Assembly (NCBI RefSeq): GCF_008312835.1
Contig: NZ_VSKS01000026.1
Coordinates: 1 to 64,000, forward strand
Direction of reading: 5' to 3'
Origin: Streptomyces marokkonensis
Lineage (GTDB): Bacteria; Actinomycetota; Actinomycetes; Streptomycetales; Streptomycetaceae
DNA: 64,000 bases
Positions within the stretch are counted from its first letter, which is position 1; each line of letters begins with the position of its first letter. Below, in pieces: positions 8,409 through 21,132 of this stretch. The notes under the pieces are model-generated. The model was given only the letters and a program-made list of their open reading frames with translations. It did no database searches and had not been told where the DNA came from. Position numbers and translations under genes: made by a program.

Positions 8409-9727
8409 GTACTTCGCACGCATCCCCTCGCGAGACCACCGAGGGCACCGTCTACACCGTCACCGGCGGTGACTGGGACGAGGTCGTCGAGAGCGCGGCC
8501 CGGGCCGACGACGAGCGCATCGTCGTCAACATGGGTCCCCAGCACCCGTCCACCCACGGTGTGCTCCGTCTGATCCTGGAGATCGACGGCGAGACGGTCA
8601 CCGAGGCCCGCTGCGGCATCGGCTACCTCCACACCGGCATCGAGAAGAACCTCGAGTACCGGACGTGGACCCAGGGCACCACGTTCGTGACGCGCATGGA
8701 CTACCTGACGCCGTTCTTCAACGAGACGGCGTACTGCCTCGCGGTCGAGAAGCTCCTCGGCATCGAGGACCAGGTACCCGACCGCGCCTCGATCATCCGC
8801 GTGCTCCTGATGGAGCTGAACCGGCTCTCCTCCCACCTGGTGTGCATCGCCACCGGCGGCATGGAGCTCGGCGCCACCACGATCATGATCTACGGATTCC
8901 GCGATCGTGAACTGATTCTCGACATCTACGAGCTCATCACGGGTCTCAGGATGAACCACGCGTACATCCGCCCCGGCGGACTCGCGCAGGACCTGCCGCC
9001 CGGCGCGGTGGACCAGATCCGCGAGTTCGTGAAGAAGATGAGGAAGAACCTCCCGGAGTACGACAAGCTCGCCACCGGGAACCCCATCTTCAAGGCCCGC
9101 ATGCAGGACGTCGGCTACCTGGACCTGGCCGGCTGCATGGCCCTCGGCGCGACGGGTCCGGTCCTGCGCTCCACCGGCCTGCCGCACGACCTGCGCAAGG
9201 CGCAGCCGTACTGCGGGTACGAGACCTACGACTTCGAGGTCCCGACCGCCGACACCTGCGACTCCTACGGCCGCTTCCTGATCCGGCTCGAGGAGATGCG
9301 CCAGTCGCTGCACATCGTCGAGCAGTGCCTGGACCGGCTCCAGCCGGGACCGGTGATGGTCGCCGACAAGAAGATCGCCTGGCCCGCCCAGCTCGCCCTG
9401 GGACCGGACGGACTGGGCAACTCCCTCGACCACATCAAGCAGATCATGGGCACCTCCATGGAAGCCCTGATCCACCACTTCAAGCTGGTCACCGAGGGCT
9501 TCCGCGTGCCGCCGGGACAGGCGTACGCGGCGGTCGAGTCGCCCAAGGGCGAGCTCGGGGTGCATGTCGTCTCCGACGGCGGCACCCGCCCCTACCGGGT
9601 CCACTTCCGTGACCCGTCCTTCACCAACCTGCAGGCCATGGCGGCGATGTGCGAGGGCGGCCAGGTCGCCGACGTCATCGTCGCCGTCGCGTCCATCGAC
9701 CCCGTGATGGGAGGCGTCGACCGGTGA
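8405..9727 (+). CDS. nuoD: NADH-quinone oxidoreductase subunit D
   Basis: 440 residues, GTG start at 8405 overlapping nuoC by four bases. This is the 49-kDa subunit that forms the quinone-binding pocket with NuoB. The N-terminal [13 protein letters not shown] (about residues 42-54) contains the His that contacts the quinone head group in characterised enzymes. [22 protein letters not shown] and the C-terminal DPVMGGVDR, which lines the quinone chamber, are all intact. Usual length for actinobacteria. Confidence 0.97.
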   Translation: MSTSHASPRETTEGTVYTVTGGDWDEVVESAARADDERIVVNMGPQHPSTHGVLRLILEIDGETVTEARCGIGYLHTGIEKNLEYRTWTQGTTFVTRMDYLTPFFNETAYCLAVEKLLGIEDQVPDRASIIRVLLMELNRLSSHLVCIATGGMELGATTIMIYGFRDRELILDIYELITGLRMNHAYIRPGGLAQDLPPGAVDQIREFVKKMRKNLPEYDKLATGNPIFKARMQDVGYLDLAGCMALGATGPVLRSTGLPHDLRKAQPYCGYETYDFEVPTADTCDSYGRFLIRLEEMRQSLHIVEQCLDRLQPGPVMVADKKIAWPAQLALGPDGLGNSLDHIKQIMGTSMEALIHHFKLVTEGFRVPPGQAYAAVESPKGELGVHVVSDGGTRPYRVHFRDPSFTNLQAMAAMCEGGQVADVIVAVASIDPVMGGVDR

Positions 9728-10593
9728 CCACCTCTTCTTCCGAGCGGTCCGAGCGGGGCGTCAGCCTGGGCATGCCCGAACTGCCCGCACCCCCCTACCC
9801 GGACGACGTCCGGGCCCGGCTGGAGACCGACGCGCGCGAGATCATCGCCCGCTACCCGGACTCCCGGTCCGCCCTTCTGCCGCTGCTGCACCTCGTGCAG
9901 TCGGAGGAGGGCCACGTCACCCGCACCGGGATGCAGTTCTGCGCCGACGTGCTGGGCCTGACCACGGCCGAGGTGACCGCGGTCGCCACCTTCTACACCA
10001 TGTACCGGCGCCGGCCGAGCGGTGACTACCAGGTCGGGGTGTGCACCAACACCCTGTGCGCCGTCATGGGCGGCGACGCGATCTTCGAGGAGCTCCAGGA
10101 GCACCTGGGCGTCGGCAACGGCGGGACCACCGACGACGGCAAGGTCACCCTTGAGCACATCGAGTGCAACGCGGCCTGCGACTTCGCGCCCGTGGTGATG
10201 GTGAACTGGGAGTTCTTCGACAACCAGACCCCCGAGAGCGCCAAGCGCATGGTCGACGACCTGCGCGCCGGCCGCCCGGTCGCACCCACGCGCGGGGCGC
10301 CCCTGTGCACCTTCAAGGAGACCGCCCGCATCCTGGCCGGCTTCCCCGACGAGCGCGAGGGAGCCGTCGAGGCCACCGGGAGTGCCGGACCCGCCTCCCT
10401 GATCGGCCTGAAGCTGGCCAAGGGGGAGGCCGCACCCGCGCGCGTGGTGCACCCGCGCGGCGAGGCCCCCCGGGACACGCCGCCGCACGAGCCGTCGCCC
10501 ACCGAGCACCTCAGCTCGCACGACGCGCCGCAGGACACATCGGCCTCCGACCCCGAGCACCCCTCGGGTCCCGTTGCCGAGGAGGGGGAGTGA
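9724..10593 (+). CDS. nuoE: NADH-quinone oxidoreductase subunit E with extended C-terminus
   Basis: 289 residues, GTG 9724 overlapping nuoD. Thioredoxin-like [2Fe-2S] subunit of the NADH-input module. Cluster ligands are Cys in [14 protein letters not shown] (about 105-118) and [15 protein letters not shown] (about 148-162). Residues from about 200 to 289 form a Pro/Ala/Glu/His-rich, probably disordered tail that short NuoE proteins (around 160-170 residues) lack. The stop TGA overlaps the ATG of nuoF. Confidence 0.95.
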   Translation: MTTSSSERSERGVSLGMPELPAPPYPDDVRARLETDAREIIARYPDSRSALLPLLHLVQSEEGHVTRTGMQFCADVLGLTTAEVTAVATFYTMYRRRPSGDYQVGVCTNTLCAVMGGDAIFEELQEHLGVGNGGTTDDGKVTLEHIECNAACDFAPVVMVNWEFFDNQTPESAKRMVDDLRAGRPVAPTRGAPLCTFKETARILAGFPDEREGAVEATGSAGPASLIGLKLAKGEAAPARVVHPRGEAPRDTPPHEPSPTEHLSSHDAPQDTSASDPEHPSGPVAEEGE

Positions 10594-11939
10594 TGACCTT
10601 GGCACCCGAACTCAAGGACATGAGCCCGGAGAAGCTGCTCGCACCCGTGCTGTCGGCCTTCTGGGACGAGGACAGGTCCTGGACGCTGGACGTCTACAAG
10701 AGGCACGAGGGGTACGAGGGGCTCCGCAAGGCGCTCGCCATGTCACCGGACGACGTCATCGCGTACGTCAAGGAGTCCGGTCTGCGCGGGCGCGGCGGCG
10801 CCGGCTTCCCGACGGGGATGAAGTGGCAGTTCATTCCCCAGGGGGACGGCAAGCCCCACTACCTGGTGGTCAACGCCGACGAGTCGGAACCCGGAACGTG
10901 CAAGGACATTCCGCTCCTCTTCGCGAACCCGCACAGCCTCATCGAGGGCATCGTCATCGCCTGCTACGCCATCAGGTCCTCCCATGCCTTCATCTACCTG
11001 CGCGGTGAGGTCGTCCCCGTGCTGCGGCGGCTGCACGAGGCCGTGCGCGAGGCCTACGCGGCCGGCCTCCTCGGCGAGAACGTCCTGGGCAGCGGACTCG
11101 ACCTCGAACTCACCGTCCACGCGGGCGCGGGCGCGTACATCTGCGGTGAGGAGACCGCACTGCTCGACTCGCTCGAAGGCCGCCGGGGCCAGCCGAGGCT
11201 CCGTCCCCCCTTCCCCGCCGTCGCGGGCCTGTACGCGTGTCCCACTGTCGTGAACAACGTCGAGTCGATCGCGTCGGTTCCCGCCATCATGAACCGGGGC
11301 AAGGACTGGTTCCGCTCGATGGGCAGCGAGAAGTCGCCCGGCTTCACGCTCTACTCCCTCAGCGGCCACGTCGCCAGCCCCGGACAGTACGAGGCGCCCC
11401 TCGGCGTCACGCTGCGCCAGCTGCTCGAGATGAGCGGCGGGATGCGTCCGGGCCACCGGCTGAAGTTCTGGACCCCGGGCGGCTCCTCCACGCCGATGTT
11501 CACCGACGAGCATCTCGACGTCCCCCTCGACTACGAGGGTGTGGGCGCCGCGGGTTCCATGCTCGGCACGAAGGCACTGCAGTGCTTCGACGAGACTACC
11601 TGCGTCGTCCGCGCCGTCACCCGCTGGACCGAGTTCTACGCCCACGAGTCCTGCGGCAAGTGCACGCCCTGCCGCGAGGGCACGTACTGGCTCGTCCAGC
11701 TGATGAGGGACATCGAGGCCGGCAAGGGACAGATGGCCGACCTCGACAAGCTGAACGACATCGCCGACAACATCAACGGCAAGGCCTTCTGCGCCCTCGG
11801 CGACGGCGCGGCCTCGCCGATCTTCTCGTCGCTCAAGTACTTCCGCGAGGAGTACGAGCAGCACATCACGGGCCGTGGCTGCCCCTTCGACCCGGCCAAG
11901 TCGACGGCCTGGGCCGACCGTACGGAGGTGCACGCATGA
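10593..11939 (+). CDS. nuoF: NADH-quinone oxidoreductase subunit F (NADH/FMN)
   Basis: 448 residues. ATG 10593 shares its A with the nuoE stop and follows GGAGGGGG; a GTG one codon earlier is an alternative. NuoF binds NADH and [20 protein letters not shown] (about 61-77) is the FMN/NADH loop and [14 protein letters not shown] follows. The N3 [4Fe-4S] ligands are in [12 protein letters not shown] (about 351-362) and FCALGDGA (about 399). It oxidises NADH and passes electrons to the NuoG chain. Confidence 0.97.
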   Translation: MTLAPELKDMSPEKLLAPVLSAFWDEDRSWTLDVYKRHEGYEGLRKALAMSPDDVIAYVKESGLRGRGGAGFPTGMKWQFIPQGDGKPHYLVVNADESEPGTCKDIPLLFANPHSLIEGIVIACYAIRSSHAFIYLRGEVVPVLRRLHEAVREAYAAGLLGENVLGSGLDLELTVHAGAGAYICGEETALLDSLEGRRGQPRLRPPFPAVAGLYACPTVVNNVESIASVPAIMNRGKDWFRSMGSEKSPGFTLYSLSGHVASPGQYEAPLGVTLRQLLEMSGGMRPGHRLKFWTPGGSSTPMFTDEHLDVPLDYEGVGAAGSMLGTKALQCFDETTCVVRAVTRWTEFYAHESCGKCTPCREGTYWLVQLMRDIEAGKGQMADLDKLNDIADNINGKAFCALGDGAASPIFSSLKYFREEYEQHITGRGCPFDPAKSTAWADRTEVHA

Positions 11940-14440
11940 CTGTGACCACCAGCGCTCCCCCCGGCGGGGGAGAGGCGGCGGTCCCGCCCGAGGACCTCGT
12001 CACGCTGACCATCGACGGCGCCGAGATCAGCGTGCCCAAGGGCACCCTGGTCATCCGGGCCGCCGAGGAGCTCGGCATCGAGATCCCCCGGTTCTGCGAC
12101 CACCCGCTCCTCGACCCGGCCGGCGCCTGCCGCCAGTGCATCGTCGAGGTCGAGGGCCAGCGCAAGCCCATGGCCTCGTGCACCATCACCTGCACCGACG
12201 GGATGGTGGTGAAGACCCACCTCACCTCGCCGGTCGCCGAGAAGGCCCAGAAGGGTGTGATGGAGCTCCTGCTCATCAACCACCCGCTGGACTGCCCGGT
12301 CTGCGACAAGGGCGGCGAGTGCCCGCTGCAGAACCAGGCCATGTCGCACGGCAACGCCGAGTCCCGCTTCGACGGCAAGAAGCGCACCTACGAGAAGCCC
12401 GTCCCGATCTCCACGCAGGTGCTGCTCGACCGCGAGCGGTGCGTCCTGTGCGCCCGCTGCACCCGGTTCTCCAACCAGATCGCGGGCGACCCGATGATCG
12501 AGATGGTCGAGCGGGGCGCGCTCCAGCAGATCGGCACCGGCGAGGGCGACCCCTTCGAGTCGTACTTCTCCGGCAACACCATCCAGATCTGCCCGGTCGG
12601 CGCGCTCACCTCGGCCGCCTACCGGTTCCGCTCCCGCCCCTTCGACCTGATCTCGTCGCCGTCGGTGTGCGAGCACTGCTCCGGCGGCTGCGCCACCCGC
12701 ACCGACCACCGGCGCGGCAAGGTCATGCGGCGGCTCGCCGCCGACGACCCTGAGGTCAACGAGGAGTGGATCTGCGACAAGGGCCGCTTCGCGTTCCGGT
12801 ACGCGCAGCTGCGGGACCGCCTCGACACGCCGCTCGTGCGCAACGCCGAGGGTGACCTGGAGCCCGCGTCCTGGCCCGACGCGCTGCAGATCGCGGCCCA
12901 GGGGCTGCTGGCCTCGCGCGGCCGCACCGGTGTGCTGACCGGCGGCCGGCTCACCGTCGAGGACTCCTACGCGTACAGCAAGTTCGCACGCGTGGCGCTC
13001 GCCACCAACGACATCGACTTCCGCGCGCGGGTGCACAGCTCCGAGGAGGCCGACTTCCTCGCCGCGCGGATCGCGGGCCGCGGCCGCGACCTCGACGGCA
13101 CGGGCGTCACCTACACCTCCCTGGAGAAGGCGCCGGCCGTTCTGCTGGTCGGCTTCGAGTCCGAGGAGGAGGCGCCCGGCGTCTTCCTGCGGCTGCGCAA
13201 GGCATGGCGCGGGCACGGGCAGAAGACCTTCGCCCTGGCCACGCACGCCACGCGGGGACTCGAGAAGGCCGGGGGCACCCTGCTGCCGGCGGCTCCGGGA
13301 ACCGAGACCGAGTGGCTGGACGCGCTGGCCGGCGGCGTCGGCCTGGAGGGCGACGGAGCCAGGGCCGCCGAGGCCCTGCGGGCCGAGGGCGCGGTGATCG
13401 TCGTCGGCGAGCGGCTGGCGGCCGTACGGGGCGGACTGACCGCGGCCGTCCGGTTCGCCGCCGCGACCGGGGCCCGGCTGGTGTGGATCCCGCGCCGGGC
13501 CGGGGAGCGGGGCGCGGTCGAGGCGGGCGCGCTGCCGGCGCTCCTGCCGGGCGGCCGCCCGGCGACCGACCCGCGCGCGCGTGAGGAGGTCGCCGCCCTC
13601 TGGGGCGTCGCCGAACTGCCGCACCGCTACGGGCGCGACACCGGCCGGATCGTCGAGGCGGCGGCGCGCGGTGAGCTCCAGGCCCTGCTGGTGGCGGGCG
13701 TGGAGGTCGCCGACCTGCCCGACCCGGCACGCGCGCGTGCCGCGCTCGCCGAGGCCGGGTTCGTGGTCTCGCTGGAGCTGCGGCCGAGCGAGGTCACCGA
13801 GCTCGCCGACGTCGTCCTGCCGGTCGCCGCCGTCGCGGAGAAGGCCGGGACCTTCCTCAACTGGGAAGGCAGGGTCCGCCTCTTCGAGGCGGCGCTCAAG
13901 CCCGACCAGATGACCCGGCGGCTCGCGCCCACCGACGCGCGGGTGCTGCAGATGCTGGCCGACGCCATGGACGTCCATCTGGGCCTGCCGGACCTGCGCA
14001 CGATCCGCGCGGAGCTCGACCGGCTCGGCTCCTGGGACGGCCCCCGCGCCACCGACCCGCTGGAGACCGCGGGCGCCCTGCCCCGGCCGGCCGCGGGGGA
14101 GGCCGTGCTCGCCGGACACCGGCTGCTGCTGGACCAGGGCCTTCTGCAGCTCGGCGACGAGGCGCTGGCCGGTACCCGGCACGCCGCCCTCGCGCGGCTG
14201 TCGGCGGCCACGGCCGCCGAGGTCGGCGTCAAGGACGGCGACCCGCTGTCGGTGACCGGTACCGCGGGGTCGGTCGAACTGCCCCTGGCCGTCACCGACA
14301 TGCCCGACCGGGTGGTCTGGCTGCCGCTGAACTCCGTCGACGGCGGGGTCGCCGCCGGCACCGGGGCACTGCCCGGCTCCCTCGTCCGTATCGGCCCGGC
14401 GACGCTCGCCGGCGAGGCCCCCAAGGAGGTGGAGGCATGA
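11936..14440 (+). CDS. nuoG: NADH-quinone oxidoreductase subunit G
   Basis: 834 residues from ATG 11936 (GGAGGTG upstream), overlapping nuoF. N-terminal [2Fe-2S] ferredoxin fold with Cys in [17 protein letters not shown] and MASC (about 51-82). Next comes the His/Cys cluster [17 protein letters not shown], then [10 protein letters not shown] with ICPVGAL. The N7-type set CEHCSGGC...WICDKGRF (about 242-284) is also present, and this is lost in some bacteria. The remainder is a molybdopterin-oxidoreductase-like domain that does not bind cofactor in complex I; it is Ala/Arg-rich and more diverged here. Carries the electron wire from NuoE/F towards NuoI. Confidence 0.96.
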   Translation: MTVTTSAPPGGGEAAVPPEDLVTLTIDGAEISVPKGTLVIRAAEELGIEIPRFCDHPLLDPAGACRQCIVEVEGQRKPMASCTITCTDGMVVKTHLTSPVAEKAQKGVMELLLINHPLDCPVCDKGGECPLQNQAMSHGNAESRFDGKKRTYEKPVPISTQVLLDRERCVLCARCTRFSNQIAGDPMIEMVERGALQQIGTGEGDPFESYFSGNTIQICPVGALTSAAYRFRSRPFDLISSPSVCEHCSGGCATRTDHRRGKVMRRLAADDPEVNEEWICDKGRFAFRYAQLRDRLDTPLVRNAEGDLEPASWPDALQIAAQGLLASRGRTGVLTGGRLTVEDSYAYSKFARVALATNDIDFRARVHSSEEADFLAARIAGRGRDLDGTGVTYTSLEKAPAVLLVGFESEEEAPGVFLRLRKAWRGHGQKTFALATHATRGLEKAGGTLLPAAPGTETEWLDALAGGVGLEGDGARAAEALRAEGAVIVVGERLAAVRGGLTAAVRFAAATGARLVWIPRRAGERGAVEAGALPALLPGGRPATDPRAREEVAALWGVAELPHRYGRDTGRIVEAAARGELQALLVAGVEVADLPDPARARAALAEAGFVVSLELRPSEVTELADVVLPVAAVAEKAGTFLNWEGRVRLFEAALKPDQMTRRLAPTDARVLQMLADAMDVHLGLPDLRTIRAELDRLGSWDGPRATDPLETAGALPRPAAGEAVLAGHRLLLDQGLLQLGDEALAGTRHAALARLSAATAAEVGVKDGDPLSVTGTAGSVELPLAVTDMPDRVVWLPLNSVDGGVAAGTGALPGSLVRIGPATLAGEAPKEVEA

Positions 14441-15810
14441 GCCCGTACCTCGCCGCTGAAGACCTCTCGATGTTCGGCCGCGATCCCTGGTGGCTGATCG
14501 TCGTCAAGGCGGTGTTCTGCTTCGCCTTCCTGATGGTGACCGTGCTGATCTCCATCGTCATGGAGCGCAAGGTCGTCGCCTGGATGCAGCTGCGCATCGG
14601 CCCCAACCGGCACGGCCCCTGGGGCATGCTCCAGTCGCTCGCCGACGGCGTGAAGCTGATGCTCAAGGAGGACGTCGTCGTCAAGCGCGCGGACAAGGTG
14701 GTGTACGTCCTCGCGCCGATCGTGGCGGCGATCCCGGCCTTCATGGCGTTCGCGGTGATCCCCTTCGGGCCGGCCGGCAACGAGATCTCGATCTTCGGCC
14801 AGCGCACCACGATGCAGCTCACCGACCTGCCGATCGCGGCGCTGTACATCCTCGCGGTCGCCTCGGTCGGCATCTACGGCATGGTCCTGGCGGGCTGGAG
14901 CTCCGGTTCCACGTATCCGCTGCTGGGCGGCCTGCGCTCCTGCGCGCAGATGATCTCGTACGAGATCGCCATGGGCGCGGCGTTCGCCTCCGTGTTCCTC
15001 TACTCGGGGTCGATGTCGACGTCGACGATCGTCGAGCAGCAGACCGACCGCTGGTACATCCTGCTGCTGCCGGTCTCCTTCCTCATCTACATCGTCACGA
15101 TGGTCGGCGAGACCAACCGCGCCCCCTTCGACATGCCGGAGTCCGAGGGCGACCTGGTCGGCGGCTTCAACACCGAGTACTCGTCCATCAAGTTCGCGAT
15201 GTTCATGCTCGCCGAGTACATCAACATGGTGACCGTCTCGGCCGTCGCCGTGACCTTCTTCCTGGGCGGCTGGCGGGCCCCGTGGCCGGTCAGCACCTTC
15301 TGGGAGGGCGCGAACCACGGCTGGTGGCCGATGCTCTGGTTCACCGGCAAGCTGCTGACCCTGCTGTTCGGGTTCGTCTGGCTGCGCGGCACGCTCCCGC
15401 GGGTCCGCTACGACCAGCTGATGAAGCTCGGCTGGAAGGTCCTCATCCCGGTCTCCCTGGTGTGGCTGATGGCCGTCGCCACCGTGCGGGCGCTGCGGAA
15501 CGAGAACTACGACTTCGCGGACATCGCCCTCTACATCGCCGGAGGCGTCCTCGCCCTGCTGCTGCTCTCCTTCGTCGCCGACATGTTCCGGTCGAAGGCG
15601 AAGGAGTCCGAGCGGCCCGAGGGCCCGCCCGCCTTCGACCCCATGGCGGGCGGATTCCCCGTGCCGCCGCTGCCGGGACAGGAGTTGCCGCCCGTGCCGC
15701 GACGCCGTTCGCACCGGGAGCGGGAACTGATTGTCAGTGGCGGACCCGATACTCGGAGTGACGAATCTCTGGGCGGAACTACGGATGGAAAGGAGGCGTC
15801 CGATGGCTGA
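14437..15810 (+). CDS. nuoH: NADH-quinone oxidoreductase subunit H
   Basis: 457 residues from ATG 14437, overlapping nuoG by four bases. Eight or more membrane helices. Conserved family stretches are [20 protein letters not shown] (residues 43-62) and [20 protein letters not shown] (about 223-242), the acidic loop that links the quinone tunnel to the proton channels, and [15 protein letters not shown]. The cytoplasmic C-terminus after about residue 385 is a long polar tail ([15 protein letters not shown] onward) of roughly 70 residues, absent in E. coli NuoH. It overlaps nuoI. Confidence 0.96.
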   Translation: MSPYLAAEDLSMFGRDPWWLIVVKAVFCFAFLMVTVLISIVMERKVVAWMQLRIGPNRHGPWGMLQSLADGVKLMLKEDVVVKRADKVVYVLAPIVAAIPAFMAFAVIPFGPAGNEISIFGQRTTMQLTDLPIAALYILAVASVGIYGMVLAGWSSGSTYPLLGGLRSCAQMISYEIAMGAAFASVFLYSGSMSTSTIVEQQTDRWYILLLPVSFLIYIVTMVGETNRAPFDMPESEGDLVGGFNTEYSSIKFAMFMLAEYINMVTVSAVAVTFFLGGWRAPWPVSTFWEGANHGWWPMLWFTGKLLTLLFGFVWLRGTLPRVRYDQLMKLGWKVLIPVSLVWLMAVATVRALRNENYDFADIALYIAGGVLALLLLSFVADMFRSKAKESERPEGPPAFDPMAGGFPVPPLPGQELPPVPRRRSHRERELIVSGGPDTRSDESLGGTTDGKEASDG

Positions 15811-16444
15811 GGAGCCCAAGGAGACCAAGCCCGGTTTCCTGAACCCCGTGGCCGGCTTCGGCGTGACCTTCAAGGCCATGTTCAAGAAGCGGCTGACCGA
15901 GCAGTACCCGGAGCAGCAGAAGACCACCGCTCCGCGCTTCCACGGACGGCACCAGCTCAACCGCCATCCGGACGGCCTGGAGAAGTGCATCGGCTGCGAG
16001 CTGTGCGCCTGGGCCTGTCCCGCCGACGCGATCTACGTCGAGGGCGCGGACAACACCGAGGAGGAGCGCTACTCGCCGGGCGAGCGGTACGGCCGCGTCT
16101 ACCAGATCAACTACGCCCGCTGCATCCTGTGCGGCCTGTGCATCGAGGCGTGCCCCACGCGGGCGCTGACGATGACCAACGAGTTCGAGCTGGCGGACTC
16201 CAGCCGCGCCAACCTCATCTACACCAAGGAGCAGCTGCTCGCCGGTCTGGAGGAGGGGATGGTCGACTCCCCGCACGCCATGTACCCGGGCACCGACGAG
16301 CAGGACTACTACCGGGGCCTGGTGACCGAGGCCGCGCCCGGTACGGAGCAGCAGGCCGCCCACTCCGAGGGCGAGGTGGTGCAGGAGGCCGCCTCGACCT
16401 TCGGCGCGGAGGAACCGGCGTCGGAGGAGGTGATCGGGCGATGA
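15803..16444 (+). CDS. nuoI: NADH-quinone oxidoreductase subunit I (8Fe ferredoxin)
   Basis: 213 residues. ATG 15803 is preceded by AAAGGAGG (15789-15796), the best ribosome site around; longer in-frame starts exist inside nuoH. Two [4Fe-4S] motifs, [15 protein letters not shown] (about 62-76) and [15 protein letters not shown] (about 108-122), carry clusters N6a and N6b that deliver electrons to N2 in NuoB. A C-terminal acidic tail (about 165-213) is typical of actinobacteria. It overlaps nuoJ by four bases. Confidence 0.97.
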   Translation: MAEEPKETKPGFLNPVAGFGVTFKAMFKKRLTEQYPEQQKTTAPRFHGRHQLNRHPDGLEKCIGCELCAWACPADAIYVEGADNTEEERYSPGERYGRVYQINYARCILCGLCIEACPTRALTMTNEFELADSSRANLIYTKEQLLAGLEEGMVDSPHAMYPGTDEQDYYRGLVTEAAPGTEQQAAHSEGEVVQEAASTFGAEEPASEEVIGR

Positions 16445-17280
16445 GCGGGCTCGCCGCCTACTCCACCTCCGGCGGAGAGGCCTTCCAGTTCTGGGTCCTG
16501 GGCACGGTCGCCGTGATCGGCGCCCTGTGCACCGTGTTCATGCGGCGGGCCGTGCACAGCGCGCTCTGCCTCGCCGGGACCATGATCATCCTGGCGGTGT
16601 TCTACCTGGCCAACGGCGCCTACTTCCTGGGCGTCGTCCAGATCGTCGTCTACACCGGCGCGATCATGATGCTGTTCCTGTTCGTGGTGATGCTGGTCGG
16701 CGTCACCGCGGCGGACTCCCTGAAGGAGACCATCAAGGGCCAGCGCTGGCTGGCCCTGCTGTGCGGTCTCGGTTTCGGCATCCTGCTGATCGGCGGGATC
16801 GGGAACGCCTCGCTCAGCGAGTTCAGCGGCATCGGCGAGGCGAACGCGGGCGGCAACGTGGAGGGCCTCGCGGCCCTCCTGTTCACCAAGTACGTCTTCG
16901 CCTTCGAGATCACCGGTGCCCTGCTCATCACGGCCGCCGTCGGCGCCATGGTCCTCACCCACCGGGAGCGCACCGAGCGGGCCATGACCCAGCGGGAACT
17001 GGCCGAGCAGCGCGTGCGCGAGGGCAGGTACCTGCCGCCGCTCCCGGCGCCCGGTGTCTACGCCCGGCACAACGCCGTGGACATCGCGGGCCTGCTGCCC
17101 GACGGCACCCCGTCGGACCTCAGCGTCAGCAAGACGCTGCGGGACCGCGGCCAGGTCCGTGACGTGTCGCAGGAGGCGATCAACGACCTGCGGGCGATGG
17201 AGCAGCGCGCGGAGGAGCGCCTGGAGCGCAAGGCGATCGATCCGCCGACCTTCAAGCGGGCCGAGGAGGCGTCGAAGTGA
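16441..17280 (+). CDS. nuoJ: NADH-quinone oxidoreductase subunit J with long cytoplasmic tail
   Basis: 279 residues from ATG 16441. Five membrane helices between residues 15 and 180, with the ND6-type helix [20 protein letters not shown] (about 61-80) that contains the pi-bulge region. After LTHRERTER (about 177) comes a soluble, charged tail of about 95 residues that shorter NuoJ proteins lack (E. coli has 184 residues in all). The role of the tail is unknown. It overlaps nuoK by four bases. Confidence 0.95.
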   Translation: MSGLAAYSTSGGEAFQFWVLGTVAVIGALCTVFMRRAVHSALCLAGTMIILAVFYLANGAYFLGVVQIVVYTGAIMMLFLFVVMLVGVTAADSLKETIKGQRWLALLCGLGFGILLIGGIGNASLSEFSGIGEANAGGNVEGLAALLFTKYVFAFEITGALLITAAVGAMVLTHRERTERAMTQRELAEQRVREGRYLPPLPAPGVYARHNAVDIAGLLPDGTPSDLSVSKTLRDRGQVRDVSQEAINDLRAMEQRAEERLERKAIDPPTFKRAEEASK

Positions 17281-17576
17281 ACCCCGTCAACTATCTGTAC
17301 CTGGCCGCGCTGCTGTTCACGATCGGCGCGACCGGTGTGCTGATCCGGCGCAACGCGATCGTCGTGTTCATGTGCGTCGAGCTCATGCTCAACGCCTGCA
17401 ATCTCGCGTTCGTCGCCTTCTCCCGGATGCACGGCAATCTCGACGGCCAGGTCATCGCCTTCTTCACGATGGTGGTCGCCGCCGCGGAGGTCGTGGTCGG
17501 GCTGGCGATCATCGTGTCCCTGTTCCGTTCCCGCCACTCGGCCTCGGTCGACGACGCCAGCCTGATGAAGCTGTGA
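17277..17576 (+). CDS. nuoK: NADH-quinone oxidoreductase subunit K
   Basis: 99 residues, GTG at 17277 overlapping the nuoJ stop. Three membrane helices; the conserved Glu residues sit in [15 protein letters not shown] (helix 2) and [12 protein letters not shown] (helix 3), the ND4L proton path. Normal length for the family. nuoL follows after 14 bp. Confidence 0.96.
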   Translation: MNPVNYLYLAALLFTIGATGVLIRRNAIVVFMCVELMLNACNLAFVAFSRMHGNLDGQVIAFFTMVVAAAEVVVGLAIIVSLFRSRHSASVDDASLMKL

Positions 17577-17590
17577 GGGGCTGCTGAATC

Positions 17591-19555
17591 GTGGAGAACC
17601 TGATTGCGCTGCTGGTGGCGGCGCCCCTGCTCGGAGCGGTGGTCCTGCTGTGCGGCGGACGCCGGCTGGACGCCGTGGGCCACTGGATCGGCACGCTGCT
17701 CGCGGCCGCCTCCTTCGTGCTCGGCCTGGTGCTGTTCACCGACCTGCTGGGCAAGGGCGCCGGTGAACGCACCGTCACGCAGCACCTGTTCAGCTGGATC
17801 CCGGTGGAGGGCTTCCAGGCCGACGTCGCCTTCCGGCTCGACCAGCTGTCGATGACGTTCGTCCTGCTGATCACCGGCGTCGGCTCGCTGATCCACCTGT
17901 ACTCCATCGGGTACATGGAGCACGACGAGCGGCGCCGCCGCTTCTTCGGTTATCTGAACCTGTTCCTCGCGGCGATGCTGATCCTCGTCCTCGCCGACAA
18001 CTACCTGCTGCTGTACGTCGGCTGGGAAGGCGTCGGTCTCGCCTCCTACCTGCTGATCGGCTTCTGGCAGCACAAGCCCAGCGCGGCCACGGCCGCGAAG
18101 AAGGCCTTCCTGGTCAACCGCGTCGGCGACATGGGCCTGTCGATCGCGATCATGCTGATGTTCCTGTGGTTCGGCACCTTCGCCTTCGGGCCGGTGCTCG
18201 GCGGCCACGGCGAGGCCGGTCTCGCGGGCGAGGCGGGCGAGGGCAAGCTCACCGCCATCGCCCTCATGCTGCTCCTCGCCGCCTGCGGCAAGTCCGCCCA
18301 GGTGCCGCTGCAGTCCTGGCTCGGTGACGCGATGGAGGGCCCGACCCCGGTCTCGGCCCTGATCCACGCCGCGACCATGGTGACGGCGGGCGTGTACCTG
18401 ATCGTCCGGTCCGCGGCCGTCTTCAACGGCGCCCCGGACGCGCAACTGGTCGTCACCATCGTCGGCGCGGTCACGCTGCTGTTCGGTGCGATCGTCGGTT
18501 GCGCGAAGGACGACATCAAGAAGGCGCTGGCCGGCTCGACCATGTCGCAGATCGGCTACATGGTGCTGGCGGCCGGCCTCGGCCCCATCGGCTACGTCTT
18601 CGCGATCATGCACCTGGTCACGCACGGCTTCTTCAAGGCCGGTCTGTTCCTCGGCGCCGGTTCGGTGATGCACGGCATGAACGACGAGGTCGACATGCGC
18701 CGCTACGGCGGCCTGCGGAAGTACATGCCGGTCACGTTCGTCACCTTCGGCCTCGGCTATCTGGCGATCATCGGCTTCCCGGGCCTGTCCGGCTTCTTCT
18801 CCAAGGACAAGATCATCGAGGCGGCGTTCGCCAAGGGCGGCACCGAGGGCTGGATCCTCGGCGCGTGCGCCCTGCTGGGCGCGGCCATCACCGCGTACTA
18901 CATGACGCGCGTGATGCTGATGACGTTCTTCGGCGAGGAGCGCTGGCGCGACGCGCCGACGCCGTCCCCGGCGGCACCGGGCGTGGAGCCCGCCGCCGAG
19001 ACGCGCGGCGCCTACGAGCCGCCGCACCCGCACGAGTCCCCGAAGGTCATGACGATCCCCATGATCGTGCTGGCCGTCGGGTCGGTCGCGGGCGGTGCCT
19101 TCTTCAGCATCGGCGACCGCTTCCTGCACTGGCTGGAGCCCGTCACCGGGCATGCCCACGGCCACCCGCCGGTCAGCGCCCTGACGGTGACGCTCTGCAC
19201 GGTCGCCGTGATGGTCATCGGCGTGGGCATCGCCTGGGCCCAGTACGGGCGCCGTCCGGTGCCGGCCGTCGCCCCGCGCGGGTCCCTGCTCACCCGGGCC
19301 GCCCGGCGGGACCTGCTCCAGGACGACTTCAACCACGTGGTCCTGGTCCGCGGCGGTGAGCACCTCACCCGCTCGCTGGTCTACGTCGACCACACCCTGG
19401 TCGACGGGGTCGTCAACGGCACGGCGGCCTCCATGGGCGGCCTGTCCGGGCGGATGCGCAGGCTGCAGAACGGCTTCGCGCGGTCCTACGCGGTCTCGAT
19501 GTTCGGCGGTGCGGCGGTCCTCGTCGCCGCGACCCTGCTGATGAGGGCGGTCTGA
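17591..19555 (+). CDS. nuoL: NADH-quinone oxidoreductase subunit L
   Basis: 654 residues from GTG 17591. Antiporter-like proton-pumping subunit with about 16 membrane helices. Conserved regions: the [17 protein letters not shown] start of the core, [20 protein letters not shown] with the key Glu (about 144), [20 protein letters not shown] with the channel Lys/His region, [20 protein letters not shown] and [15 protein letters not shown]. The C-terminus has the long lateral helix region. A His/Pro-rich hydrophilic insert (about 455-485) precedes the last helices. nuoM follows after 5 bp. Confidence 0.96.
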   Translation: MENLIALLVAAPLLGAVVLLCGGRRLDAVGHWIGTLLAAASFVLGLVLFTDLLGKGAGERTVTQHLFSWIPVEGFQADVAFRLDQLSMTFVLLITGVGSLIHLYSIGYMEHDERRRRFFGYLNLFLAAMLILVLADNYLLLYVGWEGVGLASYLLIGFWQHKPSAATAAKKAFLVNRVGDMGLSIAIMLMFLWFGTFAFGPVLGGHGEAGLAGEAGEGKLTAIALMLLLAACGKSAQVPLQSWLGDAMEGPTPVSALIHAATMVTAGVYLIVRSAAVFNGAPDAQLVVTIVGAVTLLFGAIVGCAKDDIKKALAGSTMSQIGYMVLAAGLGPIGYVFAIMHLVTHGFFKAGLFLGAGSVMHGMNDEVDMRRYGGLRKYMPVTFVTFGLGYLAIIGFPGLSGFFSKDKIIEAAFAKGGTEGWILGACALLGAAITAYYMTRVMLMTFFGEERWRDAPTPSPAAPGVEPAAETRGAYEPPHPHESPKVMTIPMIVLAVGSVAGGAFFSIGDRFLHWLEPVTGHAHGHPPVSALTVTLCTVAVMVIGVGIAWAQYGRRPVPAVAPRGSLLTRAARRDLLQDDFNHVVLVRGGEHLTRSLVYVDHTLVDGVVNGTAASMGGLSGRMRRLQNGFARSYAVSMFGGAAVLVAATLLMRAV

Positions 19556-19560
19556 TACCG

Positions 19561-21132
19561 ATGTCCTTTCCTCTGCTGACAGCGACGGCGGCGCTCCCGG
19601 CCATCGGGGCGATCGCCACGGCCGCCGTACCGGCCGCGAGGCGCACGGCAGCCAAGTGGCTCGCCCTGCTGTTCTCGCTCGCCACGCTCGTGCTGGCGAT
19701 CGTCGTCCTGGTGCGGTTCGACCCGGACGGCGACCGCTACCAGCTCACCGAGTCCCACTCCTGGATCGCGGACTTCGGCGTCCGGTACGAGCTGGGTGTC
19801 GACGGCATCGCGGTGGCGCTGATCGCGCTGACCGCGCTGCTGATCCCGTTCATCGTCCTCGCGGGCTGGCACGACGCCGACCCGCTGGAGACGGGGAACA
19901 AGAGGTGGCGGCCGACGCAGGGCTTCTTCGCCCTGATCCTGGCCGTCGAGGCGATGGTGATCCTCTCCTTCGAGGCCACCGACGTCTTCCTCTTCTACAT
20001 CTTCTTCGAAGCCATGCTGATCCCGATGTACTTCCTCATCGGCGGCTTCGGGGACCGTGCCCACGAGCACGGCGAGGAGAAGGCGGCCGCCCAACGGTCG
20101 TACGCGGCGGTGAAGTTCCTGCTCTACAACCTGGCCGGCGGTCTGATCATGCTGGCCGCGGTGATCGGGCTGTACGTGGTCGCCGGGAACTTCTCGCTCA
20201 CCGAGATCGCCGAGGCGCGGGCCAACGGCTCGCTGGACATGGCGACGAGCACCGAGCGCTGGCTGTTCCTCGGCTTCTTCTTCGCCTTCGCCGTGAAGGC
20301 GCCGCTGTGGCCGCTGCACACCTGGCTGCCCAACGCCATGCAGGAGTCCACCGCGCCGGTCGCCGTGCTGATCACGGCGGTCGTCGACAAGGTGGGCACC
20401 TTCGCGATGCTGCGCTTCTGCCTCCAGCTGTTCCCGGAGGCCAGCAAGTGGGCGACGCCGGTCATCCTCGTCCTGGCGGTCGTCAGCATCATCTACGGCG
20501 CCCTGCTCGCGGTCGGCCAGCGCGACATCAAGCGGCTGATCGCGTACGCGTCGATCTCGCACTTCGGCTTCATCATCATGGGCATCTTCGCGATGACCAG
20601 CCAGGGCCAGTCCGGCGCGACGCTGTACATGGTCAACCACGGCATCTCGACCGCCGTGCTGATGCTGATCGCCGGATTCCTGATCTCGCGGCGCGGTTCA
20701 CGGCTCATCGCCGACTACGGCGGTGTGCAGAAGGTCGCACCGGTGCTCGCCGGCACCTTTCTGATCGGCGGGCTCGCGACCCTCTCGCTGCCGGGGCTCG
20801 CGCCCTTCGTCAGTGAGTTCCTGGTCCTGGTCGGCACGTTCACGCGTTACCCGGTGATCGGCATCATCGCCACCTTCGGCATCGTGCTCGCCGCGCTCTA
20901 CACCCTCGTCCTCTACCAGCGGACGATGACGGGCCCGGTGAAGCCCGAGGTGGCCGCGATGCCCGACCTGCGGGTGCGGGAGATCGCGGTGGTGGCACCG
21001 CTGGTCGTGCTGCTGGTCTTCCTGGGCGTCTACCCGAAGCCCGTCACGGATGTCGTGAACCCGGCGGTGAAGCAGACCATGTCCGACCTTGAGAAGAAGG
21101 ACCCCCGGCCCGAGGTGGAGGCGGCCAAGTGA
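19561..21132 (+). CDS. nuoM: NADH-quinone oxidoreductase subunit M
   Basis: 523 residues from ATG 19561. Fourteen-helix antiporter-like subunit. Features seen: [37 protein letters not shown] with the proton-channel Glu, [20 protein letters not shown], and [20 protein letters not shown] with the channel Lys. The C-terminal ~20 residues are charged. It overlaps nuoN by four bases (GTGA). Confidence 0.96.
   Translation: MSFPLLTATAALPAIGAIATAAVPAARRTAAKWLALLFSLATLVLAIVVLVRFDPDGDRYQLTESHSWIADFGVRYELGVDGIAVALIALTALLIPFIVLAGWHDADPLETGNKRWRPTQGFFALILAVEAMVILSFEATDVFLFYIFFEAMLIPMYFLIGGFGDRAHEHGEEKAAAQRSYAAVKFLLYNLAGGLIMLAAVIGLYVVAGNFSLTEIAEARANGSLDMATSTERWLFLGFFFAFAVKAPLWPLHTWLPNAMQESTAPVAVLITAVVDKVGTFAMLRFCLQLFPEASKWATPVILVLAVVSIIYGALLAVGQRDIKRLIAYASISHFGFIIMGIFAMTSQGQSGATLYMVNHGISTAVLMLIAGFLISRRGSRLIADYGGVQKVAPVLAGTFLIGGLATLSLPGLAPFVSEFLVLVGTFTRYPVIGIIATFGIVLAALYTLVLYQRTMTGPVKPEVAAMPDLRVREIAVVAPLVVLLVFLGVYPKPVTDVVNPAVKQTMSDLEKKDPRPEVEAAK

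Noticed and set aside
11636-14182. 848-residue minus-strand ORF opposite nuoG
   Set aside because: Shadow of nuoG: no family signature and GC-skewed composition; nuoG carries all iron-sulfur ligands in the other frame.
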